NCBI RefSeq assembly: GCF_024166365.1
Contig: NC_064839.1
Location: 33,988,378 to 34,052,377 of the forward strand
Direction of reading: 5' to 3'
DNA length: 64,000 nt
Origin: Elephas maximus indicus
Lineage: Eukaryota > Chordata > Mammalia > Proboscidea > Elephantidae
Shown: piece after piece, positions 11,107 through 22,502 of the stretch
Layout of the letters: each line of letters starts with the position of its first letter
Numbering within the stretch: position 1 is the stretch's first letter
Program-made: the position numbers and the translations under genes
The notes under the pieces: model-generated
What the model was told of the DNA's origin: nothing
Databases searched by the model: none
The model's input: the letters and a program-made list of their open reading frames with translations, nothing else

Positions 11107-12540
11107 ATGGGGAACACACAAGATACACCAAAGTGTAGCCCCCTAGAATGCATCCTAGCTAATTGGGATTTTTTTAGTTATGATCCTATGAAAAAAGATA
11201 GGATGAAGTTTTTCTGCAATGTTGTGTGGTCACAGTATCAGTTGGCTGATAGGGAACATTGGCTCCAGAATGGTTCCCTAAATTATACTACTATTCTCCA
11301 GTCAGATTTGTTTTGCACTTGGGAAGGTAAATGGAATGAGAAAATGTATGTTGATCCCTTTATGTCCTTGTATAACAACAAAAACATTCAAAAAAAAAAA
11401 ATAAAGCAATGTAAAATTATGGTTCAAACTGAGGTAAAGAGACAAAAGGTCTTTGATTTCCAGAAGATTATTTTCCTCTCTTCCTTTGCTATCAGCCCCA
11501 ACCTTATATCTGCCAGAACAGTCTGGGCCAGCTGAGCCAACCTCAGAAATGGTTTTCCCACCACACATGTGAAGTGGTGCAACTTTTGGACGGGGAACTT
11601 CCCTACCTGAAACAGGGCAACAGGTAATAGGGCATTATCCACTAAGACAAGTTCCTACTGGACAGGAGGAAAATGGAACCCTGGAATTAGTCTGGGTACA
11701 CACTCCGTTCTCTACATCTGATTTGTTCAATTGGAAAAACAATCTCCCTCCTTATCAAGAGGACCGAAAACTTACAGCAGATCTTTTTACTTCCATCTTT
11801 GTCACCCATCTCCCCACTTGGGCTGATTGTCAGGTACTCTTGAATACTCTTTTGAGCCTGGAGAAGCAGAGATTAGTCTTGGGAAAAGCCAGGGAAGAAG
11901 AAGAGCAACCTCCATCAGACCAACAACCCTATTTAACAAGCTCCTAATTTATCAATACCTTCTTCTGAGCCTAATTGGGATCCTAATGATCCTCTGGGAA
12001 ATGGCAGGCTCAACCATTTTCAGACTTGTCTTATTGCAGGGTTGAAAGGATGTGCTACAAAACAAAAAAAATTTAAATAAGATCTATGAGGTTCGTCAAG
12101 GACCATCTGAGGATCCATCCAGCTTCCTTGAAAGAATTTTTGCTCCATTCTGACAATGTGTAGATGTAGACCCAGAAAATGCAGAGAATACAAAAATGAT
12201 AAACATGGTATTTATTAGGCAAAGTGCCCCAGACATTAGGAAGAAGTTACAAAAAGCCGAGGAGAGCCTAGGTATGAGCCTAGCACAGCTAACTGAAATA
12301 GCCTTTAAAGTGTATACCAACAGAGACCGGGTCCAGGAAAAGAAAGAAACCCAGGAATTCAAACAGCAAGTAGGTTTCCTTGCGGCCGCTCTGATTTGGG
12401 GGCCTTTCGAACCAAGCCAACATAACCATCCACAGGGACAACTGCCCCGGGCGTTTTCAAGAAAACTCCCGCAACTCAGCCAAAGCCCAGCTGCCCCAGA
12501 GATGTTTCAATCTGCCCAGCCCAAAGATTCAGACTGACAA
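11107..12540 (+). pseudogene. Endogenous retrovirus gag-like remnant
   Basis: A 142-codon open stretch at 11,107-11,535 starts MGNTQDTPKC, a myristoylation-type start like the matrix proteins of class I elements related to the HERV-H/HERV-W/ERV-9 group. Further gag-like frames follow at 11,723-11,947 and 12,196-12,537 in other phases. The last one contains a capsid-like stretch about drug-like binding of helices (REAL key residues: QSAPDIRKKLQ) typical of gammaretroviral capsid C-termini. At least two frame changes separate these pieces. It is non-functional, and the family call is by eye. Confidence 0.7.
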
Positions 12541-12960
12541 GGACCAGGGGCATCCACCCACTTCCAAGCTTCATCCACCAAGCCCCTAGTTACATTAAAA
12601 GTAGAAAATAACCTTGTAGATTTTCTTGTTGATATAGGAGTAACCTATTGTGTTTTGAATCACTTCAAAGGGTCACTTTCTCCCTGAACTACACAAGCAA
12701 TTAAGGTAACCGAAAAAACTTCTACAAGACTCTTTCTATAGCCTACGGAATGCCAGATAGCAGAAACCTCCTCAGCTCATAGCTTCCTATACATGTTGGA
12801 ATGTCCTATCCCACTGCTAGGATGTGATCTGCTATCAAAACTAAATTCTCAGATCAGCTTTCAAAAGGAAAACTGAGCCTGCAGGACCCACCTGAAAATG
12901 GATGGAAACTCCAGGTCTCCCTGTTAACTTTATCCCCTAGCCCTGAAATACCAGAAGAAA
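12541..12960 (+). pseudogene. Endogenous retrovirus protease-like remnant
   Basis: Between gag-like and RT-like sequence there is a stretch whose translation, with breaks, resembles a retroviral aspartic protease (around VDFLVDIGVTYCVL at about 12,616). The active-site region is altered: the usual DTG is DIG here. Frames are interrupted. Position and order support the call more than the residues do. Confidence 0.55.
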
Positions 12961-14260
12961 TTATAAATGCTGTTATCCTACTAGTCTGGGCTAAAGGGGA
13001 TCCAGGCCAAACTCAAAATGCAGATCCGGTCCAAGTAAAGCTTAAACCTGGAACCATACCCCCTCATCTTTAACAATACCCTATAAAGTTAGAAAGTAGG
13101 CTTGGTCTACACCCACAAATTAAAAGACTTCTACAAGCAGGGCTCATGTGCTGATGTAAATCTGCTTTCAACACCCCAATGCTCCCAGTAAAAAAGCCAA
13201 AAACAAGAGAATATCAGTTTATGCAGCACTTGCACACAGTCAATCAAGTAACTGAAGACTTGCACCCCATGGTTCCAAACACTTATAGTTTCTTAACCTC
13301 TCTGTCTCCAGGCGATGCCTGGTTTACTGTCCTAGACCTGAAGGATGCCTTCTTCTGCATTCCTTTAGCCTCCGAACCTCAGGAAATACTTGCCTTTGAA
13401 TGGGAGGAACCATATTCAGGAGAAAAATAATATTGCTGGACTGTTCTCCCTCAGAGGTTCAAAACTACCCCCACCCTATTTGGAACGGCCCTGGCAAAAG
13501 ATCTTTGGGGTCTACAGGCGGTTTGTGGTCTTCCTCTTCAATAGGTAGATGACCGCCTTGTCGATACTCCTACAAAAGAGGACCCAGATAAAAACACAAT
13601 TCTAACTTTGAACTTTCTAGCCCAGGCTGGTTATCGAGTATGCACTGCCGAGGCTCAGATCTCACAACAAAAAGTAACTTACCTAGGTTTCCAGATTTCT
13701 CAAGGTCAATGGGCTCTGCTCCCAGGGTGGAAACAAGCAATCCCCCAGATCTCTACCCCAGCCACCCAGAGACAACTTTGAGGCTTTCTAGGTATGGCTG
13801 GTTTTTGTAGGATTTGGATCCCAAACTTTGGGTTAATAACAAAGCCTCTCTATGAAGCCACCGGAGGAAAGGACTCTGACCCTTTTGAATGGACAGACAA
13901 GCGTCAACAAGCCTTCTTGAAAATCAAGGAAAAGCTAGCCTCTGCCCAGCACTCGGACGTCCAGACCTCAGAAAGCCCTTCAGACTGTAGTACAAGAAAT
14001 GGGGAGAGTCGCAGCAGGGGTCTTAACCCAACAACTGAGTCCTTGGAAAAGTCCAGTAGCATATTTTTCTAAACTTCTGGATCCAGTCTGTCAGGGGTGG
14101 CCAGCCGATCTTAGGGTGATAGCAGCGACTTGCCTCCTTTCAGCCAAAGCTGGAAAGTTTACCTTAGGTCAGCCTGAGACTGTGTTTGTGCCTCATGCAG
14201 TTCTCACCATACTGGAGCAGAAAGGCAGGCGCTGGCTCACAGCAGGCTGAATGGCCTGCT
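12961..14260 (+). pseudogene. Endogenous retrovirus reverse transcriptase remnant
   Basis: Three open pieces (13,179-13,430, 13,794-14,072 and 13,999-14,250) give RT fingers/palm and connection sequence. VLDLKDAFFCIPL at about 13,339 is the first catalytic block. The position just before the VDD of the second catalytic block is a stop codon (TAG at 13,542-13,544). Also seen is the connection block with GFCRIWIPNFG at about 13,800. Many stops and shifts; no active enzyme. Gene order gag-pro-pol is preserved. Confidence 0.8.
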
Positions 14261-14409
14261 AACAAGCCCAGCTCCTGGACAATCCAGAGGTCACCCTCAA
14301 GGTAACTTCTACCCTGAACCCAGTCAGCCTGTTAACAACAAACCCTACAAGTGAGCCAGTCCATGACAGCCTCCAAATTATTGAAGAAGTCTACTCCAGC
14401 AGGCTGCAT

Positions 14410-14950
14410 ATGTCTGACTAGCTCATTTCAAATCCAGACCTAACCTCTACGCAGATGGAAGCAGCTTTATAAAAAATGGAACTCAAAAAGCAGGCTATGC
14501 AGTGGTAACCCAAACCAATGTCCTTGAAGCCTATCCTCTTCCACCTGGAACCTCAGCACAGAAAGCAGAGCTGATTGCTTTCATGTGAGCCCTCCAAATA
14601 GCTGCTGGTAAAACAACCAACTTTTACACAGATTTCAGATATGCCTTCTTAGTCCTGCATGACCACAGGGCCATTTGGAAAGAATGGAGCCATTTAAGAT
14701 CAGCTCGGAAAGACATTAAGTATGCCACAGAAATTTTAGCCCTGCTTGAAGCTATGAAAATACCAACACATAGTTTCAGTCACGCATTGTCTGGGACATC
14801 AAAAGGAAACTTCAGCTACTGTCTCAGGCAGTGCTAAAGCAGACAAAGCCACCAGAGCTGCTGTTGAACAAACTGTGAATTCAAAGGCTAGTAGACAGCT
14901 AACTTTAATCCCTTCTTTACAACTTCTAGAAACAGCTCTAAATTACACTA
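14410..14950 (+). pseudogene. Endogenous retrovirus RNase H remnant
   Basis: A frame with stops contains [20 protein letters not shown] and later FYTDFRYAF, the usual acidic-residue blocks of a gammaretroviral RNase H. A TGA replaces a codon at about 14,587, after AELIAFM. The stretch 14,960-15,000 leads into integrase debris. Confidence 0.7.
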
Positions 14951-15750
14951 TTAGAGATCTCAAACAAATAGCTGAATAGAGAGCAGCAACAGATTTTCAT
15001 AAATGGCCCTTATAAAAACAAAGAAAACATCAGAAGCTACAAAACAGCTCTTTAATAAAATCACTCCCAGGTTCAGCCTGCCTACAACAATCAGAAGAGA
15101 CAATCTATCATACTTCGCCTCACAAATCACACAAGAAGTCTCTAGACTTTTAGAAATCAAACGGAAATTACACTCAACCTGGAGACCACAGTCAAGCAAA
15201 AAAGTTAAAAAGATAAATCACACGCTAAGAAACCAAACTGCCAAAATCTTTCAAGAAACAAAGATAACCTGGACCCAAGTTTTGCCCTTAGCCCTCTTAG
15301 GATATGGGTCATCCCCAGAAGCTGGATGTAATTGTGCCCTTTCAAAATTATGCATGGAAAACCATTTTCAAAAATAACTTACCTTTAACCAATACTCAGG
15401 TTTCTGTCACCAGGGAGCTTGCTCTCCAAAAATATTTGTTGTCTTTGTCTGCTGTTCTATCTCCTATTCACATGTTTGCTCTAGGCTGTCTGAAATATCC
15501 TGTTGATGCCCCACTTCACTCATTCCAGCCTGGTAACCAAGTTCTGCTGAAAACCTGGAAAGCTAAGCCCCTGGAATTCAGGTGGACTAGGCTGTACACT
15601 GTTCTTTTAACCACCCACTCTGCAACTAAACTCAAAAACATCAAAGCTTCGGTGCATCACAGTTGCCTCAAACCTGCACCATCCCCGGAAGATCCTCTGC
15701 AACAAGAACAAACTCAACAAAACAACTGGACCTGTAAGCCTGTGTAGGAC
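14951..15750 (+). pseudogene. Endogenous retrovirus integrase remnant, internally deleted
   Basis: Open pieces at 15,003-15,377 and 15,304-15,747 correspond to the last part of the integrase core and the C-terminal domain (FQPGNQVLLKTWK, then HHSCLKPA). The zinc-binding N-terminus and most of the core before 15,003 are missing, so there is a sizeable deletion. The fragments overlap in different frames. Confidence 0.7.
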
Positions 15751-16140
15751 TTAAAATATCTGTTAAAAAGTAAAAATAAAAAACTCATGCCTAAACCTGT
15801 GCCCCTCCAACTGGGAGACCCTCCATCATGATTGTGCTCTTAATGTTTACATTGCCTTTACCATCTTGGTAATCATTGTGTTCTTCCTTCTCTTTCTACA
15901 GCAGCTAAAAACTTCATCTGATTGGTTGTCATAAATAACTTCCCTGTTTCCCACTTTTTGTTGGCTCTGGCTCCCTGTTACTCTGCTGATAATTCTTTTA
16001 CTAACCTGTCTGTTTTTGCCCTGCCTCTTAAACTGTCTTACCATGTTCATTCAAAATCACCTAAAAGGTGTAAACATCATGATGCTTCAGCATCCGACTG
16101 CATTCCCCTTAACAAACCTCAGATCCTACATTGCACATGC
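15751..16140 (+). pseudogene. Short stretch possibly from env; rest of env absent
   Basis: One phase gives a strongly hydrophobic run (LPVTLLIILLLTCLFLPCLL-like, about 15,970-16,040) that could be the transmembrane end of an envelope protein, directly after integrase. No surface-protein sequence is present. This is a weak call and the hydrophobic run could be chance. Confidence 0.35.
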
Positions 16141-16683
16141 TTACACCAGTCAGTAAGCTCAAAATTTCCGGGGGAGATGCCATTGAAATGTGCTTTTATA
16201 AGACTTAAAATTAATGTATTTTATGTAATAGTTTGGACTTTTGTGGGTGTACTTGAAAGTATTTGGCATGTTAGAGCACTAATCTGGAAATCAGAACATG
16301 TTCCACTTTTGAAATTTAACTCCTCTTTATCACTGAATTACAAGAAAGAGTAATGACATAGAGTTCAAAGAAACTTGAATTATCTGAATTGCAAAACCTC
16401 CAACACAGAGAATTTCAGTTCAAAGGCATCAGAGGCAATGGGACAATCTTGTTTTATCTTGGTGAAATTTCGTCACATATAAAACTTGTTTATGTGTTAT
16501 GAGTCTTAGTGGCCATATTCGAAAAACCTTAGCTAAAATCTGATTCTAATCCCCAGTCGAACAATCTGCTGATATACAAACTACCTCCTGAGCCTTGGTT
16601 TCCTTACCTATAAAATAAGAAAGCTGTACTAGGTAATCAAGGAGCTTTTTCTATCATAAATTTTCTATGCAATTTTGAGTTAA

Positions 16684-16796
16684 GAACTGGGCTGTTAATC
16701 AAAAAGTCAGCAGTTCAAATCTACCAGCTGCTCTGACCTATAGGGTCACTATGAGTCAGAATTGACTCGATGGCAATGGGTCTGGTTTTTCAGGTT
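16684..16796 (+). repeat. AfroSINE fragment
   Basis: Head lost; B-box-like stretch then CTATAGGGTCACTATGAGTC and GAATTGACTCGATGGCAATG, the usual 3' tail. Confidence 0.85.
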
Positions 16797-16804
16797 TTAG
16801 AGGC

Positions 16805-17285
16805 AATCTTAGGCTGGGTTCTCTAGAGAAGCAAAACCAGTAAAGCGTATAAATATATATAAACAGAGATTTATATCAAGGAAATGGCTCATGAGATTGT
16901 AGAGGCTCCAATGTCCCAAGTCTGTGCATCAGGATAGAAGTTTCTCTCAATTCACACAGTCACAGGGGCTGGCAAACCCACGATTGGCAGATTGGAGAGT
17001 GGGGCTCCTGCTCTCGGGCTGTGAAGATCCCCGAATTCCAAGATCTACAGATAAGCTGATAGCTCAAGTCCCAAGAACCAGAGGTCAGACAAACAGGAGG
17101 CTGCGCAGGATCCAGAGTGAGCAAAAAATCCAGAACATCTGCTTATATTTGGATCCAGGCCACATCCCCAAGGAAACTCCCTTTCAACTGATTGGCTACT
17201 CACAGCAGATTTAGTCATGGGAGTGATCACATATAAACACTGAGGATCATGGTCCAGCCAAGATGACACACAATCTTAAGCTTCA
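16805..17285 (-). mobile_element. MaLR/ERVL-type LTR, minus strand
   Basis: Read backwards it starts near TGTGAAGCTTAAGATTGTGTG and ends TTCTCTAGAGAACCCAGCCTAA, the same family as 6,073-6,611 and 7,721-8,383. Confidence 0.75.
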
Positions 17286-18479
17286 CAGAGAGCTTGCATT
17301 AGTTTGGGAAGAAATATTAGAGATGAAAGTTGCCATGTAGGGTTATTAAAGAGTTAATTTCTACCATATCTTGGTGTGCTTTATTAGATGCTTATTTCAC
17401 ACTTTTTCCAAAAAATTGCACATTTTCTATACATTATAGGAGTTTAGATTTATGACTACATTTCACCAAAAGGCACTAATTATCCCTATAAAATTTTGTG
17501 GGCTAAGATGTTTGATGCCCTTGAACAAACAGAGAGATCTATTTTAAAAATAAGTTCTTAGTAAGTTGACTTTTTAAAACATACTTAACAGACCTTCAAA
17601 ATGCACTTTTTATTTTTTTCATCCATAATTATAAAACACTGGTTTGGAACTAAGCTCAGATTTTCCAGTGTGCTATACTGACCCTCTGGCCAAATCTCTT
17701 CTGATCAGATGAGCAATGCTACATTTATAATTTAGAAATTTGACATGAACCCTCAGAATCAGCATCTGCCTTTCTTTGCATTATTTGCAGCTGCTTTTTA
17801 AAATGTGTAAATTCTGTTTGCACTGCAGCCACTGATAGAATCTCAGTGACATTTTGGCACCGAATACACTTCGGTATTTATATAATATCAGTGGGGCTTC
17901 ATATAACCCATTGGATAACAGATTAAAGAGACTTTTCTATGTACCCTAAGTGGTTTCAGTTAAAGATTACTGCCAAAGTTCAGGAATCGTATAAATGAGA
18001 GCTTGTTGCACCATGACGATACGAGTGCTGTCTCCAGGTAGGCATGCTACTTCGATGGCCATCAAAAACTGGAGGCATTTAAAGACCTTTAATGACATGT
18101 GAAAATACTGTTATACTCATGTATACTATGTAAAGACAAATAAAAAATAGGATATAACATTATTTATAGAATGACTGTGTGTACGCATGACATACAGGAG
18201 GCCCTCGACTTACAGTGTATTTGAGTTACAATGAACCACAGCACTTACGACTCTCTGTTTTGGGTTTTTTTGTACATTTTATCATTAGTAATATATACTA
18301 CATAAAATAAAAAAAATTTTTTTTAATTTTATGTAATACATACAATGTTAAAATATATCTATAACTTTATATGTAATCTTTCCAACCCCAAAAGACAAAT
18401 AAAGATCACTTTTTGAAAAAATAAAAAAGCTCCAGGGGTCTGGGCCATCACCTACATAAAGATATATCTTCAAGATTGA

Positions 18480-18504
18480 AGACCCTGAAAACCAGAGGGG
18501 GTAA
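18480..18504 (+). promoter_or_regulatory. Purine-rich tract before the 3' LTR
   Basis: AAAACCAGAGGGGGTAA lies directly 5' of the 3' LTR start TGTAACC, the position of a retroviral polypurine tract. It is decayed but recognisable. Confidence 0.5.
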
Positions 18505-19013
18505 TGTAACCAACAGGGTTAAACTACTCCCCCTCTGCCCAACACCCATCCCCCGACCTGTGAATTCCTGATAAGACATTTCTGTGTAATAACACAAGGT
18601 CATCTTACCTGTTTCCCTGCTCAAGGCCGCTTCACTACTCACTAACTGCCACCCCCCCGCCCCCGAATTGCAGCTTATTAGCTGCAAACCTGGCCTTAGA
18701 AAAACTTCATGTGTCATAGCCCCCAGCTGTCATATTGCAACCCATCTGTACCCCCATACGTGTTAATTAGTTCCTAAAATTGCCCACCTACTTTCAGAAA
18801 TTCTTATGAATTATGCATAAGTTCCCTATCCCAAACCCTATAACTACCCTAAAATCCCCAGCCTCAGGGAGCTTGATTTGAGATTTAGTCTCCAAGCTCC
18901 TTGCTTGACTGGTTTGCAACAAAGTCCACTTTCTATCTGTTTCTCAAAGGCCTGGTATCTCTCAATTGACTCAAGGGGTCACAGAGGGCAGGACCCATTC
19001 CCATCGGATTACA
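18505..19013 (+). repeat. Provirus 3' LTR
   Basis: 509 bp, TGTAACC at the left and GGATTACA at the right, similar along its length to the split 5' LTR. A CAATAAA-type signal is not obvious. Confidence 0.85.
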
Positions 19014-20224
19014 GCCATAAGGATCCAAAACATCCACAGATTGAAGAGCAGCTAGATAGAGAGAAGGATCTGCGAGAGGCTTCAGCGCCATGTCCCAGAA
19101 CAGTCTTTCCAGTGCCTTGGTGACAGGCACGAACCATGGCCTTGGGCTGTAGCTGGTGCCGCAACTGCTGGCACTGTCCCAGCCTCCCAAGCTGGTTTCT
19201 GCCACAGGCCGGAACCCCAGTGGGCCCCAAGCACAGGTAAGAGGCTTCCAGGGCCAAGCTGAGTGTGAGGTGGGGAAAAGGTTTGTGAGGTCCAGGGTCA
19301 CCCTTGCACCCTCTCCCCCAGAGCCTCTGAGATCTGGCAGAACAGGAACCAAACCTGCGGATCCTTCGCCTTGGTGAGGGCACAACCAGCCATGGGCTAT
19401 TTATCTCCCTGCTTTCAGGATTCTCTACCCTGCCAACTCCCCCTACCCCACTAGGTCCCCACCCTGATTCACATTTGTCACAGGATCTGCTTTCAACTGA
19501 CTTCTACATGGGCATGGTCTAGACCCCTTCTGAAACTCACCCAACTGACCTTCCTTTGGAGAGGCTCCCCATACCCACAGTGAATACTCATAGGTCTGAA
19601 TGTCTACCCTACTATCCACAGGTCAAAAATCTCTCATCTCTGCTCAGCTGATCGTGAGGATGGCATGGCGAAAAGACAGACCTCTTAGACAGAGTTCCCA
19701 CACACAAAGCCTCAGTCTTTAGTCCATGGACAGTAGGAGGTTTAATGTGTTATGATGAGGAGGGGGATGGGCCATCAAACTAGAAGCAGAAACCTAGAGA
19801 ATGAGGGTAGGGGGATGAGGCAAAGATCTGATGCCAGCTCTGCCTTTTCCCCAAAGACATCACAGGCCCCACATCCATCCAGCTAGCTGAATGTTAGGTG
19901 CTGGCCAACAACACTGGGCTGGTGAAACTCATCACTGGACACAGATACTGCATCCTACATGTACTTGTTATACTCGACAACCCTTGTGGGGCTTCTTGGC
20001 CAGGTAAGCCCCTACCGCCACCTGCTGGCCAAGATTAGATCCTGCCCTTCAGCTGATTCTCTCCCTGTGATCTCAGGGTTCTGGAACAGGGAACCGGAAA
20101 TGAGTAGACCAGGTTGGAGAACAGGTCTGGTTCCAATAGACCTGATGCCTGCTCCCAAGTCAGATCATGTAGCCTTTCTTGTGGAATGGAAATATAATGA
20201 GCTTGTTGTCAGGTTTGGAATCTC

Positions 20225-20435
20225 TTGATAGTGCAAAGAGTTAATACTCTCAGGTGCTAACCCAAAGGTTAAAGGTTCAAATCCATCCAGAGACCCCTCA
20301 GAAGAAAGGCCCAATGATCCACTTACTTAAAAAAATCAACCTTTAAAAATCCTGTGAAGCACAGTTCTACTCTGACACACATAGGGGTCACTATGAGACA
20401 GAATCAACTCAACAGCCACTGACAGATGGCTGTCA
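20225..20435 (+). repeat. AfroSINE in reductase pseudogene intron 3
   Basis: Head TAGTGCAAAGAGTTAATACTC, B box GGTTCAAATCC, tail with GGGGTCACTATGAGACAGAATC. Inserted between exons 3 and 4 of reductase copy A, so it did not break the coding part. Confidence 0.85.
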
Positions 20436-21668
20436 GGTTTAGATTTGTCAAGAATGAAATGCTGAGGCCTTGAACCTTCTTACTTGCACAGCTCTCCCCA
20501 CATCACATCTTGCAGGTCATTGGCTCACTGCTGAGGAAGGCTGCCTGCACCCACCCCCAGAAGGAACTGAGCTGGCCAAGAGCTGTCATCATCAACGTTT
20601 CCAGTGCTACAGGTTTCATCGCACAATTATGGAAGTGGGAACTTGGGCAAGTTGTGTCTTACAGCTGTAGGAAGGTGAGAAGAGAGTGCCTGGGACTTCA
20701 GCTGAATTTGGAGCATCCTTGACTCTGCCATAGCCCTTGTAACTCATCCCTTTCCCAGGCTGCTCTGAACATGCCGACCTGGCGCCAAGCTCTGGCCTAT
20801 GCCGAGGAAGGCATCCTGTGTGCAGGTATCAGCCCTGGCTGGGTGCACACAGACATGGGCTCTTCCACTTTGCACATTGTGAGTGTCAGTTCCCCCAACC
20901 CCCAAAGTTATGGCCCTGCTGGCACCTGGGAACAGGGCAACAGAGTAGGACTCTCAGGAGAGCTTGGCGGAGATGTCAGGTCAAATGAAGCAACATTCTT
21001 TCAGGCTATCAGCAGCAGGAGGGACATATGTTGTCATTAGGTGTGTTGCCCAAGATGGTTGCCTAGCAGGAAGGTTGAGTGCACAGGTCTATGCTGTTCC
21101 TGGGAGTCCACCAGCCAAGAAAAGGGCAATAGTGGATCTTAGGAAGTGGGTGCTAGAGAATGAGAGGTTGGGGTAAGAGGGGTGTGCTCCAGAAGAGGTG
21201 GTGGATTAGAGAGGGAGCAGATGGATTACATGGGAATCCTTTGGTGTGTGTTCACATGAGTGTCATTTTTTGGCCATGAAGATAGGGGTCCTGCCTCTTC
21301 TGGCCACCTCCCTGACTTTGGTTCAGCCTCACATGTCCAGTTGTAGGTAGTCTGGGTCAGGTGAATTCAGCTGGGCCACGGGGGTTGTGTGTTCTGCAGC
21401 CCCCACTGACGGTGACAGAGTCCATCCAGGGTGTCCTGAAGGTGTTGTCACAGCTCACAGAGAAGGAGACAGGGGCCTTCCTGGACTGGGAGGGTCACAT
21501 CGTTCCCTGGTCAGCATCCCTGAGGAGTGGACAGACCATGGGATTCCCAAGAGACTGACATCTTTCTGTTCCATCCCCAACGCTCACATGGGTCCCTGTA
21601 CCCTTTCCCTTCAAGGCCTAGTAAGCCCCTCAGTGTGTGCACTAGACCTTGGCACACAGTAGGGGCTC

Positions 21669-21674
21669 AATAAA
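21669..21674 (+). terminator. Polyadenylation signal of reductase pseudogene copy A
   Basis: AATAAA about 110 bases after the last in-frame stop, followed by a T/G-rich stretch. Fits the end of the old transcript. Confidence 0.6.
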
Positions 21675-21690
21675 GATTTTGTGTATGAAG

Positions 21691-22282
21691 AAATGATCTC
21701 TATCTTCTCACTGGTTTCCAAGGACCTATTTGTAGTTTGCCAGGGGCTAAGTGTCAGTGTTTAAACATAAGCAGCTGGGTCCCAACCCAAGAGTTTATGA
21801 TTCAGTTTGTCTAGGCAGGGTCAAGAACTTACATCCCCAACAAGATCTACGTGAGGCAGCCCTCACCTCTTCGTGACTCTCTGATGGGCTCTGCAGTGGC
21901 CCCAGTGGCTGGGGCCTTTCTGGGCCCACTCTCAAGGATGGCCCAAAGTGTGAGCAATTAACACCCCCTGAACCACCTACACAAAGAAGAGTTGGTGTGT
22001 GTCTCCCCCAGCTCACTCCTGCCTCACATTCAATAGCTCTGAGGTATTTGTTCTGCAGTTTCGCAGAATCCTCACCCCCACCCTGGGATTACCAGCCAGT
22101 TATCCAAAGTGGAAGCTTTTTCAATAACACACTTTACACTGCTGCCTTCCCTCCCTATAACATTTCTACATTATCCTACTCTTGCTTCTTGTACCAGAAA
22201 ATAAATGACCTGTGCTGCAATGTTTGTCTCAAGGTCATCTTCACGGGAAACCCAAACTAAAACAACTCTGCCTCTTATTTGA
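21691..22282. other. Intergenic, nothing recognised
   Basis: No coding family and no repeat that I recognise. Open frames on both strands are short and without motifs. Confidence 0.4.
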
Positions 22283-22470
22283 GTATGACTAGCGTCAGGT
22301 TCCGACTCATAGTGATCCTATAGGACAGAGTAGAACTGCCCCATAGAGCTTCCAAGGAGTGGCTGGTGGATTCCAAATGTCAACTTTTTGGTTAGCAACA
22401 GAACTCTTATCCACTGCAACACCAGGGCTCCTATAGGGTCACTATAAGATGGAATAGACAGCAGTTGGTT
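22283..22470 (-). repeat. AfroSINE (minus) with short plus-strand piece at its end
   Basis: Tail-first reading GTTCCGACTCATAGTGATCC, ending ACACCAGGGCTCC at about 22,430. TATAGGGTCACTATAAGATG (22,431-22,470) belongs to a separate plus-strand fragment. Confidence 0.85.
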
Positions 22471-22502
22471 TTGTTTTGGGGGGATTTTTTTAGGGTCATC
22501 TT

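Larger units (their letters stand above)
16141..18430. other. Non-retroviral segment inside the provirus
   Basis: About 2.3 kb with no retroviral resemblance. It holds a MIR-like stretch at about 16,580-16,680 (GAGCCTTGGTTTCCTTACCTATAAAATAAG), an AfroSINE piece at 16,684-16,796, a minus-strand LTR at 16,805-17,285, and AT-rich sequence from 17,290 on that I do not recognise. Near 18,200 lies a possible Tigger-like end (AGGCCCTCGACTTACAGTG). No gene seen. Confidence 0.5.
7369..19013 (+). mobile_element. Class I (gammaretrovirus-like) endogenous retrovirus, decayed provirus
   Basis: Two matching LTRs frame the element: the 5' LTR at 7,369-7,696 plus 10,361-10,559 (split by younger insertions) and the 3' LTR at 18,505-19,013. 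Both begin TGTAACC and end in TTACA (GGTTACA and GGATTACA). Between them are, in order, a primer-binding site, gag-like, protease-like, reverse-transcriptase, RNase H and integrase remnants, a scrap that may be env, and a purine tract next to the 3' LTR. Every reading frame carries stops or shifts, so it is inactive. About 2.3 kb between 16,140 and 18,430 is not retroviral. Likely 4-bp target duplication ACCA/GCCA, one base different. It lies about 75 bases upstream of the start codon of reductase pseudogene copy A. Confidence 0.85.
19090..21690 (+). pseudogene. Short-chain dehydrogenase/reductase pseudogene, copy A (C-factor-like), six exons
   Basis: The exons, with GT/AG introns, are 19,090-19,236, 19,322-19,373, 19,857-20,003, 20,516-20,674, 20,759-20,878 and 21,400-21,558. 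AATAAA at 21,669 ends the gene. Exon 1 encodes an SDR start with the cofactor motif TGTNHGLGL, but codon 21 is a stop (TAG, 19,150). Exon 2 has TGA in frame (19,328). Exon 3 has TAG (19,895) and a phase shift, although NNTG survives in place of the family NNAG. Exons 4 to 6 are open: INVSSATG carries the catalytic Ser, YSCRK is the YxxxK pair, PGWVHTDMG follows the active site, and FLDWEGHIVPW is the C-terminus typical of C-factor-like reductases. Such proteins are cytosolic, about 250-residue, NAD(P)H-using enzymes. The final stop seems lost, adding about 17 codons. An AfroSINE lies in intron 3. It is a unitary-looking unprocessed pseudogene; the 3' half being open could mean recent death. 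Confidence 0.85.

Noticed and set aside
15922..16353. 143-codon frame after integrase
   Set aside because: Mostly runs over non-retroviral DNA; only a short hydrophobic part could be env. Not kept as a gene.
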